Shown piece by piece: positions 1-6,408 of a stretch of 39,154 nucleotides of DNA. Positions within the stretch are counted from its first letter, which is position 1. Each line of letters begins with the position of its first letter. Position numbers and translations under genes: made by a program. The stretch comes from Sediminibacterium sp. (GTDB taxonomy: Bacteria; Bacteroidota; Bacteroidia; Chitinophagales; Chitinophagaceae). Location of the stretch: positions 1 to 39,154 of the forward strand of contig JAQTZD010000017.1 in assembly GCA_028687975.1 (NCBI GenBank), read 5' to 3'. The notes beneath the pieces are model-generated. The model was not told the origin of the DNA and did not search any database. It saw only the letters and a list, made by a program, of their open reading frames with translations.

Positions 1-506
1 TCTGTATTTTCTGTAATAAACGGAGAAGAGTGGTTTCCTGCACTGTTGGGTATTTCGATGATTTCAGCAGTTCTGAAGGTTTTCAGGTCTATACGGGCAA
101 TGCGGGGCGTGTTGTTGGCGTTACCAAAAATCCATCTTCCGTCGATTTCGCCATTTGTTTGGGAAAGTTCTGTGTGGTGTAAATCGTCCCAGGGTACGAA
201 ACCATGGGAGGTATTTAACATAGGCTTGGTTTCTTCACTGTAGCCGTATCCTTTTTCCGGATCCACGGAAAAAACCGGAATTACACGCAATAAACGACCG
301 GATGGGAGGCCATAAGCACTCATTTGGCCACTGAATCCACCCGATACAAAATTGTAGAACTCGTCGTATTTGCCCGGGGCTACATAGGCTTTTGCTGCAG
401 CATCTGCACTTACGGCGTTTCCGGCATTTTTTGGCTTACAGCCAACAACACTGAGTACAACACCGGCACAGATGGCCGCGATGATTTTTAGTTGAGTATT
501 TCTCAT
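1..506 (-). CDS. nosZ: Nitrous-oxide reductase, clade II (Sec-type), N-terminal part
   Basis: This is the N-terminal 168 codons of a gene that runs off the left edge. NosZ reduces N2O to N2 in the periplasm using CuA and CuZ centres. The start is the ATG at 506-504, giving a Sec/lipoprotein signal with a lipobox ending at Cys23 (LSVVGC). The stretch after it (GKYDEFYNFVSGGFSGQM, then YGLPSGRLL, VFSVDPEKGYGYSEET, NTSHGFVPWDDLHH, DGRWIF and NNTPRIARIDL) is what I recall as the start of the beta-propeller of Sec-dependent clade II NosZ. No twin-arginine motif is present, which separates it from clade I. The copper-binding C-terminal part lies outside the window. It is 21 bases downstream of a cytochrome c gene, presumably co-transcribed. 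Confidence 0.9.
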   Translation of the reverse strand, partial: MRNTQLKIIAAICAGVVLSVVGCKPKNAGNAVSADAAAKAYVAPGKYDEFYNFVSGGFSGQMSAYGLPSGRLLRVIPVFSVDPEKGYGYSEETKPMLNTSHGFVPWDDLHHTELSQTNGEIDGRWIFGNANNTPRIARIDLKTFRTAEIIEIPNSAGNHSSPFITENT

Positions 507-527
507 GAGTTTTATTTTTATATTTAA

Positions 528-1010
528 TTATTTGACTCCGTCATTTTTGCGCATAAATTCATAGAGCGCCTTGGCATCATCATCACTGAGGTTCTGGTTA
601 GGCATCCGAACCAGACAAATTTCCAGCTGAGCCTGTGCTTTGGGATCTTTGTCTAGCATGGCATCGGTATTAGTGATGAAATTCAGGATCCAGTCGGCAG
701 TGTGGCGACCAGTTACGCCTTTCCAACCCGGACCTACCAGTTTTTCCTCATTGGTTTTGTGACAACTGCTGCATTTTACGCCGTAAACTTTATTGCCATT
801 ATCGGCCAAAGCAGCATCCAGTGCAGCACCCGCCTGAAAATCCTTGAATTTGCCCTCTCCCCTGTTGGGATCGTAGCTGGGATTGCCGTTTTCTGTGGTT
901 TCTTTTTTTTCTGATTCCGCCGGATTAGCAGTAGATTCACTGTGGGAATTTCCCCTCCCGCAGGATGCTATCAATAATCCGAATAAACCAATCAACATCA
1001 TTTTTTTCAT
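528..1010 (-). CDS. Mono-haem cytochrome c lipoprotein of the nos cluster
   Basis: A 160-residue exported cytochrome c. The N-terminus is a short hydrophobic signal with a lipobox at Cys17 (LIASC), followed by a Ser/Glu/Lys-rich linker to about residue 55, so it is probably tethered to a membrane. The haem-binding motif CSSCH is at residues 80-84 and the likely axial methionine is Met136 in RMPNQNLS. The domain ends with the usual C-terminal helix. Clade II nos clusters of Bacteroidota commonly have such a gene directly before nosZ, and an electron-donor role to NosZ is inferred from this position. It would share the divergent promoter region containing the palindrome at 1118-1139. Confidence 0.88.
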   Translation of the reverse strand: MKKMMLIGLFGLLIASCGRGNSHSESTANPAESEKKETTENGNPSYDPNRGEGKFKDFQAGAALDAALADNGNKVYGVKCSSCHKTNEEKLVGPGWKGVTGRHTADWILNFITNTDAMLDKDPKAQAQLEICLVRMPNQNLSDDDAKALYEFMRKNDGVK

Positions 1011-1068
1011 AATAGACTGTTTTTATTTTTTGAATAACAGCACAAGAGTACAAAGTCCCTCAACCTTA

Positions 1069-1099
1069 TTTTATGCGTAGAATCATAAAACATAAAATA
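1069..1099 (-). promoter_or_regulatory. Possible leftward promoter of the cytochrome c/nosZ unit
   Basis: On the minus strand this stretch holds TATTTTAT (plus 1092-1099) and TATGTTTT (plus 1087-1094), both imperfect forms of the Bacteroidota -7 box TAnnTTTG. A transcript starting about six bases further on would put the palindrome at 1118-1139 some 42-47 bases upstream, the usual activating position for Crp/Fnr proteins. The same stretch has an inverted repeat TTTTATG (1069-1075) and CATAAAA (1084-1090). Weak evidence; the position is more persuasive than the box sequence. Confidence 0.35.
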
Positions 1100-1117
1100 C
1101 AGGCTGCATAAGGCTAT

Positions 1118-1139
1118 AAACATGATAAATATCATGTTT
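1118..1139. promoter_or_regulatory. FNR/DNR-like palindromic operator
   Basis: A perfect inverted repeat with arms AAACATGAT and ATCATGTTT around the spacer AAAT. The core TGAT-N4-ATCA matches the generic FNR/DNR/NNR consensus half-sites. It lies between the divergent cytochrome c/nosZ and Crp/Fnr genes, so one site could serve both directions. The adjacent Crp/Fnr protein (1198-1794) is the obvious candidate ligand; that assignment is inference. Confidence 0.75.
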
Positions 1140-1170
1140 GTCTCCTGTCTGATGAATAGTTCTACTTTTG
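1137..1170 (+). promoter_or_regulatory. Bacteroidota-type promoter for the Crp/Fnr gene
   Basis: TACTTTTG at 1163-1170 fits the -7 consensus TAnnTTTG exactly, and TTTG at 1137-1140 is a -33 element with a 22-base spacer, slightly longer than usual. The predicted transcript start near 1176 puts the centre of the palindrome (1128.5) about 47 bases upstream. The -33 element overlaps the right arm of the palindrome, so the bound regulator could activate or repress its own gene. Confidence 0.55.
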
Positions 1171-1197
1171 AATTACGTATAGAATTATCCAATTTTT

Positions 1198-1794
1198 ATG
1201 ACAATCGATATCAACACATTGCTTGCCTGGGGAGCCACTTACAAAAAAGTATCAAAGGACGAAGTCATCTTCAATGAAGGCGGACACTGTTCGTTTTATC
1301 ATCAATTGGTGAGTGGCAGCATCCGTTGGGTAAATATTAATGATGAGGGTAAAGAAATATTGCAATTAATGGTAGAACCAGGAGAGTCATTTGGAGATCT
1401 TCCTTTGTTTGATGATGCGCCCTATGCAGCCACCAGTCTGGCCAACGAAGATTCTGTGATCATCCGGTTAAATAAAACCACCTTCCTTCAATTACTGAGA
1501 GATAATCCGGAAACTCATTTCATTTTCAGTAAACTACTCTGCGAAAATATCCGGTTCAAATTCCTGATTGTGAAAGCACTTGCAGAGCACAATCCGGAAA
1601 GGGCCGTTTCTGAGCTCTTCAATTATTTTAAGCAGAAGAAAAAGAACATCTGTACCAAATGCAATAAGGTTAAACTTACCCGCCAACAAATTGCCGATAT
1701 GCTCGGTTTAAGGGTAGAAACCATCATCAGAACCATTCGGACAATGCACGAAAAGGGAGATTTGCTCGTGGATAAGGGAAAAGTCTATTGCTAG
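1198..1794 (+). CDS. Crp/Fnr family transcriptional regulator
   Basis: A 198-residue regulator with an N-terminal cyclic-nucleotide-binding-like beta-roll (about residues 10-105, including GESFGDLPLF), a dimerisation helix (about 108-147) and a C-terminal winged helix-turn-helix (about 158-198; LTRQQIADMLGLRVETIIR is the recognition unit). It lacks the N-terminal cysteine cluster of true FNR. Its cysteines are Cys31, Cys115, Cys152, Cys155 and Cys198, with a CxxC pair (152-155) directly before the HTH. Position opposite cytochrome c/nosZ and next to a FNR-like palindrome points to control of N2O respiration in response to NO or low oxygen, as for DNR/NNR-type proteins. The sensed signal is not determinable here. 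Confidence 0.88.
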   Translation: MTIDINTLLAWGATYKKVSKDEVIFNEGGHCSFYHQLVSGSIRWVNINDEGKEILQLMVEPGESFGDLPLFDDAPYAATSLANEDSVIIRLNKTTFLQLLRDNPETHFIFSKLLCENIRFKFLIVKALAEHNPERAVSELFNYFKQKKKNICTKCNKVKLTRQQIADMLGLRVETIIRTIRTMHEKGDLLVDKGKVYC

Positions 1795-1796
1795 TT

Positions 1797-1840
1797 ATGA
1801 TCTGAATCATACCAGAACCAAGTCTTACTTGCTTTCTTTG
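1797..1840 (+). promoter_or_regulatory. Second FNR-like operator with downstream -7 box
   Basis: ATGAT-CTGA-ATCAT (1797-1810) repeats exactly the inner ten specified bases of the palindrome at 1118-1139. It begins two bases after the stop codon of the Crp/Fnr gene. TTTCTTTG at 1833-1840 resembles a -7 box (T-TTTG with one mismatch to TAnnTTTG). If transcription starts near 1845, the operator centre (1803.5) is at about -42, the class II activator position. The leader to the ATG at 1854 would then be only about nine bases. Confidence 0.6.
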
Positions 1841-1853
1841 CAAAAACAGTTCT

Positions 1854-3062
1854 ATGTTCTCCAAATGGTTGCGCATATCTCTTTTCAATTTAATGCTGGT
1901 TGCTTTTTTGGGGGTGATTTTGCGGTATAAAATTCTTTTCTCCCTGTCTTTTTTGGATCAAAAACACCTGCTTCACGCGCATTCCCATTTTGCTTTTTCA
2001 GGTTGGGTTAGTCAGGCACTGATGGTATTGATGGTAGCCGCTCTTTCCAGACAAAAGGGGGATTGGGTTTTTCCCAGATACAATTGGTTGCTTTACGCTA
2101 ATTTGATTTCAGCCTTTGGTATGCTGATCTTTTTTACGTTAGAAGGGTATTCCCTTTTGTCTATTATATTTTCTACGATTTCAATAATAGCTTCCTGGTT
2201 ATTTGCCTATATCTATTGGAAAGACCTGAATCAACTTTCGATTAAAACCGTTTCACATAGCTGGTTGAAAGCTGCTTTGGTTTTCAATGCGCTGTCGGCA
2301 TTGGGTGCATTTAGTCTTGCCTTCATGATGGCCAATAAAGTGGTACACCAGAACTGGTACCTTTTATCGGTATATTTCTTTCTTCATTTCCAGTACAACG
2401 GATGGTTCTTATTTGCCTGTATGGGCTTGCTGATGGATAAAATACAGGGAATTTTCCCGGATCAAAGGACACTTAGGCAGATATTCCGTTTGTTTTTATG
2501 GGCTTGCGCACCGGCTTATTTTTTATCAGCACTTTGGCTGAACCTGCCTGTATGGCTCTATGTTCTGGTAGTCGCAGCTGCGCTCGCTCAAATGTATGCC
2601 TGGGTTAAAATCCTTCAGCAGTTTTGGCTTATCCGGCTATCCCTCAAGGCATTATTGGTTCCAATCACCCGAATTTTACTGACGCTTTCAGCGATAGCGT
2701 TTACGGTGAAAATAACCTTACAGCTTGGTTCTACGATTCCCTCGCTCAGCCAGCTGGCATTTGGCTTCAGGCCCATTGTAATTGGATATTTGCACCTGAT
2801 CCTGCTGGGTGTAATTACACTTTTTCTGCTTGGTTATATTTTTTCAGATAAACAAATTTCTCCGGAAAAGAATGTGCGACTCGCTGTTGCTATTTTCACC
2901 GCCGGTGTAATCCTGAATGAATTATTGCTCATGATTCAGGGAGTAGCAGCAATGACCTACACCCTGGTTCCCGGAATTAATGAATTATTGTTGCTGACCG
3001 CTATTGTACTCTTTAGCGGAATGTTTTTACTGAATATTTCGGCTCGTAAACCGGGGCTGTGA
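1854..3062 (+). CDS. Polytopic membrane protein with conserved histidines, nos-associated
   Basis: A 402-residue, very hydrophobic protein with about 11-12 predicted transmembrane segments. Histidines cluster in a way typical of haem- or copper-binding membrane proteins: His38, His41, His43 and His45 (HLLHAHSHFAFSGW), His165, His178 (FLHFQYNGW) and His314 (GYLHLILLG). I recall similar proteins in Bacteroidota nos and denitrification clusters annotated loosely as cytochrome oxidase subunit I-like; NnrS is another histidine-rich membrane protein of such clusters. The exact function is unknown. It follows the Crp/Fnr gene by 59 bases, with its own FNR-like site, so anaerobic or NO-responsive control is likely. 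Alternative start: ATG at 1893. Confidence 0.7.
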   Translation: MFSKWLRISLFNLMLVAFLGVILRYKILFSLSFLDQKHLLHAHSHFAFSGWVSQALMVLMVAALSRQKGDWVFPRYNWLLYANLISAFGMLIFFTLEGYSLLSIIFSTISIIASWLFAYIYWKDLNQLSIKTVSHSWLKAALVFNALSALGAFSLAFMMANKVVHQNWYLLSVYFFLHFQYNGWFLFACMGLLMDKIQGIFPDQRTLRQIFRLFLWACAPAYFLSALWLNLPVWLYVLVVAAALAQMYAWVKILQQFWLIRLSLKALLVPITRILLTLSAIAFTVKITLQLGSTIPSLSQLAFGFRPIVIGYLHLILLGVITLFLLGYIFSDKQISPEKNVRLAVAIFTAGVILNELLLMIQGVAAMTYTLVPGINELLLLTAIVLFSGMFLLNISARKPGL

Positions 3063-3236
3063 AAAAATCTTTTCTGAAAGGAAGCCTCCTGAAATACTTA
3101 CCCTGCTTTCATTCTGCTGTTACCGTTAACCGCAGCCCGAACTTTTATTCACTTTCTTTAAAGAAACACAGGCTTAACGGTGAAAAACATCATCAAAAGC
3201 TGCCCTATGCATTGATATAGCCTTTACATTTATCCA
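3063..3236. other. Intergenic region with nested inverted repeats before dctA
   Basis: This 174-base gap holds a perfect 14-base palindrome TTTCTTTAAAGAAA (3153-3166) inside a wider inverted repeat ACCGTTAA (3122-3129) and TTAACGGT (3174-3181). No T-tract follows, so it does not look like a terminator. It may be an operator region for the transporter gene downstream. No small ORF or RNA gene was recognised. Confidence 0.45.
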
Positions 3237-4475
3237 ATGAAATATCTGAAAATTCTCTATGTACAGGTACTGATAGGTATCGTATTGGGTATTGTTACCG
3301 GCTTGATGTTTCCTGCTTTTTTCCCTGCAGGAAAACTGATCAGTGACACATTTATCAATATGATTAAAATGGTGATCGCTCCCATCATCTTCTTCACCAT
3401 TGTACTGGGTATTACAGGTGCCGGTAATATGAAGAAAGTTGGCCGTGTAGGTGGCAAGGGGATTATTTATTTCGAAATCGTTTCAACCCTTGCACTCATT
3501 ATCGGACTGTTTGTTGCCAATGTGTTTAAACCCGGAAAAGGAATTTATATTGAGGGTGTATCTACAGATAAGGCAGCGGAGTATGTGGAAAAGGGAAAAG
3601 ACATGAACTGGGCAGAATTTTTTGCGCATATAGTTCCTGAAAATATTATCGGTGCTTTTGCCAAGGGAGATATTATACAAATCCTTTTCTTCAGTATTTT
3701 ATTTGCAGTTGGATTAATGAAACTCAAAGGGGCCGGGGACGGCCTGGTGAATAGTTTTACCACCATTAACAAAGTACTTTTCAATATTCTGGGCGTTGTA
3801 ATGAAACTGAGCCCGGTCGGAGCTTTTGGCGGAATGGCTTATACCATGGGTAAGTTTGGCATCAGCAGTCTGCTCGTGTTGGGCAAGTTTATGCTTACTT
3901 TCTATATTACGGTTATCGTTTTCATTTTTGTGGTGCTGAATGCAATCGCCAAATATTATGGATTCAGTCTTATTAAACTTCTTAGTTATATTAAGGAGGA
4001 AATTTTTATTGTTATTGGTGCGAGCAGCAGTGAGGCTGTTTTGCCTTCGGTGATGCAGAAGCTGGAAAAGGCCGGATGTGATAAAACAGTTGTTGGTCTG
4101 ATTATTCCTACAGGGTACAGCTTCAACCTCGACGGCACCACTATTTATCTGAGTATGGCGATACTCTTTCTGGCACAGGTTTTTAATGTGGATATGTCTA
4201 TGTCGCAACAAATTACCATTGTTGGTATACTAATGGTGACAAGTAAAGGGGCTGCAGGAGTTACCGGAAGTGGATTTATTGTACTGGCTTCTACCATTGC
4301 CGCATTAAAAATTATTCCAATAGAAGGACTTGCCTTGCTGATAGGTGTGGATCGTTTCATGAGTGAAGCGCGATCTGTTACCAATTTTATAGGTAATGCA
4401 GTTGCTACGGTGGTGATTGCAAAAAGTGAAAAAGCGATAGACATGGAAACCTATAAAAAGATAGTCGGTGGATAA
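3237..4475 (+). CDS. dctA: C4-dicarboxylate:cation symporter, DctA type
   Basis: A 412-residue member of the dicarboxylate/amino acid:cation symporter (DAACS, GltP/DctA) family, which imports succinate, fumarate and malate with protons or sodium across the inner membrane. Key signatures are the hairpin serine motif SSSEAVLP (263-270), the binding motif GYSFNLDGT (293-301), and the C-terminal VDRFMSEARSVTNFIGNAVATVV (371-393 region), which matches DctA better than glutamate carriers. About eight transmembrane helices plus two re-entrant loops are expected. Length is normal for the family. It stands alone between the nos block and the sigma factor gene; whether it supplies electron donors for anaerobic respiration is only a guess. 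Confidence 0.88.
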   Translation: MKYLKILYVQVLIGIVLGIVTGLMFPAFFPAGKLISDTFINMIKMVIAPIIFFTIVLGITGAGNMKKVGRVGGKGIIYFEIVSTLALIIGLFVANVFKPGKGIYIEGVSTDKAAEYVEKGKDMNWAEFFAHIVPENIIGAFAKGDIIQILFFSILFAVGLMKLKGAGDGLVNSFTTINKVLFNILGVVMKLSPVGAFGGMAYTMGKFGISSLLVLGKFMLTFYITVIVFIFVVLNAIAKYYGFSLIKLLSYIKEEIFIVIGASSSEAVLPSVMQKLEKAGCDKTVVGLIIPTGYSFNLDGTTIYLSMAILFLAQVFNVDMSMSQQITIVGILMVTSKGAAGVTGSGFIVLASTIAALKIIPIEGLALLIGVDRFMSEARSVTNFIGNAVATVVIAKSEKAIDMETYKKIVGG

Positions 4476-4489
4476 TTTTTTTGGTTCTA

Positions 4490-5116
4490 ATGTTATTCTG
4501 TTTACATTTATTTAACATTCGGGTTTTCGATTGTCTTATAAATTATCTGAATCAATTGAACCTAACTGCACAGGAAATATTATTTCTGCAAAACAAAGTT
4601 GCGTACATGCGCGACGAGCAATGCTATAAGAAACTCTTCTTTCATTTCAATAATTCTTTGTATCGCCTTAGCCTGAACATCACGCAGGACAAGGCTGTTG
4701 CGGAAGATATTGTTTCGGATGTAATGATGAAAATCTGGATGATGGGTGGCCGTCTTGCACAGATTGAAAACCTTAAAATTTACCTGCTCACCGCAGTAAA
4801 AAATACAGCATTAACTCATCTTGCCAATAAAAAACCGATTTCGTTTCAGCTGGATGATGAGGTAGAAATTTCCTGCTCAAATACCACCCATACTCCCGAA
4901 AAAATTCTTCTTGGTACGGAGGTAGCTCAAAAAATTGAAGCGGCGATCCTGAGTTTGCCACCAAAATGCCAGCTGGTCTTCCGGTTGATCAAGGAAGAAG
5001 GGCTTTCCTACAAGGAAGTGTCCAAAGTGCTCGAAATTTCCCAAAATACCATCGAAACCCATATGCGGATGGCATTTAAAAAGATCCGGACCGATCTGGA
5101 GTCCTTCCTTTTATAA
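4490..5116 (+). CDS. ECF RNA polymerase sigma factor (FecI-like)
   Basis: A sigma-70 family ECF factor. Region 2 follows the CYKKLFFHFNNSLYRLSL segment and includes DKAVAEDIVSDVMMKIW. Region 4 is near the C-terminus (LPPKCQLVFRLIKEEG then SYKEVSKVLEISQNTIE). The start is uncertain. ATG 4490 gives 208 residues, but the first 20 or so residues are oddly hydrophobic and lie right after the dctA stop. ATG 4607 would cut off the conserved start of region 2. A TTG at 4556-4558 in the same frame gives a more family-like N-terminus. Next to a FecR gene and an STN-carrying SusC, it should be held by FecR and released when the outer-membrane receptor engages substrate. Confidence 0.85.
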   Translation: MLFCLHLFNIRVFDCLINYLNQLNLTAQEILFLQNKVAYMRDEQCYKKLFFHFNNSLYRLSLNITQDKAVAEDIVSDVMMKIWMMGGRLAQIENLKIYLLTAVKNTALTHLANKKPISFQLDDEVEISCSNTTHTPEKILLGTEVAQKIEAAILSLPPKCQLVFRLIKEEGLSYKEVSKVLEISQNTIETHMRMAFKKIRTDLESFLL

Positions 5117-5174
5117 AAAATTTTTCCGGCGCTTCACGGTAAAGTTCTGTTTTCCAGTCTATGCGTATAAGAAC

Positions 5175-6275
5175 ATGGATAAACACACGGAACAATACTT
5201 TTATGATCTCCTGAGCCTGAAGCTTGCCGGAGATGCAACCGAGCAGCAGTTAACCGATTTGGAGGAAATCCTGGCCATAGAACCTTCTTTCCGTTTCCTG
5301 CATGATCAAATGATGTTGCCCGCAGGCTCGCGTGAAGAGGATGAATTGCAGACCCAACAGGCATACGCCGGGCATTCCGTTCGAATTCAGCTGGAAAAAG
5401 ACTTTGAAGAGCAAACGGCCAGTCTCCAAACAGCACAATTTTCTCAGGACACTTCCGGATTTTCTTTAAGAAAAATGTTTTTTGCCGGCCTGGTAGCTGC
5501 TTCGTTTCTGGGTTTCTTTGTATATCAGTACTATTCCAGTGAAGTATCCGGTGGAAATAAGAAGGGCTTTTCCAATGAAGTAATTACCCAGAAAGGATCC
5601 AAATCTTACATAAAATTGCCGGATGGAACCGGGGTATGGCTCAATACAGACAGTAAACTGACCTATGCGGAAAACTTTTCAGGTAATACCCGGGAAGTAA
5701 TGCTTACAGGAGAAGCCTATTTTGATGTAGCGCATGATCCTGCCCACCCTTTCATTATTCACACAGGCAAAATCAATATTAAAGTACTCGGAACCGCGTT
5801 CAATGTGCGCAATTATCCTCAGGATAAAGCGCTGGAAACCTCTTTGATGAGGGGGAAAATTGAAGTATCTGTTAACAACAGACCTGGTGAAATCATTGTG
5901 ATGAAGCCCCTGGAAAAGCTGATTATTTCTAAAGACAGTTCTTATACATCAGAACAGTCAGCCAAGCAGGTTGCCAATGAGCCTACCAATAAAGTGGTGC
6001 TAACTTCTGTTACCTACGTGCAGAAAGACAGCCTTGTTGCAGAAACCTCCTGGTTAAATAATAAAATGGCCTTTATTAATGAACCACTGGAAAATATTGC
6101 CCAGGAAATTGAAAGAAAGTACGATGTAACAGTTGTATTCAATAACCCCAAAGCAAGAAACTACAGGTACACAGGTGTTTTTGATAACGTGAGTCTGCAA
6201 AAGGTTTTTGAAATTATCAAGTATTCAAAAAATATCAATTACAGAATCGTAGACAAAACATTAATCATTGAATAA
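5175..6275 (+). CDS. FecR-family anti-sigma factor
   Basis: A 366-residue inner-membrane anti-sigma regulator. The cytoplasmic N-terminal part (1-100) would bind the sigma factor encoded 58 bases upstream. A single transmembrane segment spans about 101-119 (MFFAGLVAASFLGFFVYQY). The periplasmic FecR domain covers about 138-232, with GSKSYIKLPDGTGVWLNTDSKL and REVMLTGEAYFDVAHDP. A C-terminal DUF4974-like STN-type domain covers about 295-366 (FINEPLENIAQEIERKYDV to the end). This C-terminal domain is expected to contact the N-terminal signalling domain of the neighbouring SusC. The gene order sigma-FecR-SusC-SusD is standard for Bacteroidota cell-surface signalling. Confidence 0.93.
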   Translation: MDKHTEQYFYDLLSLKLAGDATEQQLTDLEEILAIEPSFRFLHDQMMLPAGSREEDELQTQQAYAGHSVRIQLEKDFEEQTASLQTAQFSQDTSGFSLRKMFFAGLVAASFLGFFVYQYYSSEVSGGNKKGFSNEVITQKGSKSYIKLPDGTGVWLNTDSKLTYAENFSGNTREVMLTGEAYFDVAHDPAHPFIIHTGKINIKVLGTAFNVRNYPQDKALETSLMRGKIEVSVNNRPGEIIVMKPLEKLIISKDSSYTSEQSAKQVANEPTNKVVLTSVTYVQKDSLVAETSWLNNKMAFINEPLENIAQEIERKYDVTVVFNNPKARNYRYTGVFDNVSLQKVFEIIKYSKNINYRIVDKTLIIE

Positions 6276-6314
6276 ACTCATTAATATGTAAACACAGCAG
6301 CCAAAAAAAACAAA

Positions 6315-6338
6315 GGAGGGATCTTGGACAATCCCCCC
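6315..6338 (+). other. Hairpin 1 in the susC leader
   Basis: GGAGGGAT (6315-6322) and ATCCCCCC (6331-6338) form an 8-bp stem with one A-C mismatch around the loop CTTGGACA. It sits 40 bases after the FecR stop codon and is not followed by a T-run, so it is not a classical terminator. It is the first of two hairpins between fecR and susC and may influence transcript processing or differential expression. Confidence 0.55.
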
Positions 6339-6351
6339 TGAAGTAAGCCAA

Positions 6352-6381
6352 CTTATTCAAAAATTCGAGCTTTTGAATAAG
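6352..6381 (+). other. Hairpin 2 in the susC leader
   Basis: CTTATTCAAAA (6352-6362) and TTTTGAATAAG (6371-6381) form a perfect 11-bp stem with the loop ATTCGAGC. The structure ends 27 bases before the favoured start codon of susC (6409). The AT-rich right arm is read through an in-frame TTG (6373), so that TTG is unlikely to be the true start. The hairpin could also be a DNA-level operator for an internal promoter. Confidence 0.6.
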
Positions 6382-6408
6382 TATTCAATCAAACTCAAAT
6401 GCAAATTT

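Noticed and set aside
46-243. 65-residue rightward ORF at the left edge
   Set aside because: It is antisense to nosZ, whose minus-strand frame reads as a clear NosZ sequence.
1007-1192. 61-residue leftward ORF in the nos divergent region
   Set aside because: It spans the palindromic operator and promoter region, has no recognisable protein features and overlaps the cytochrome c start.
3714-4211. 165-residue leftward ORF
   Set aside because: Antisense to dctA, which is a complete and well-conserved transporter.
6373-6408. TTG start extending susC upstream
   Set aside because: The codon lies in the right arm of a perfect hairpin; the ATG at 6409 gives a more typical N-terminus.
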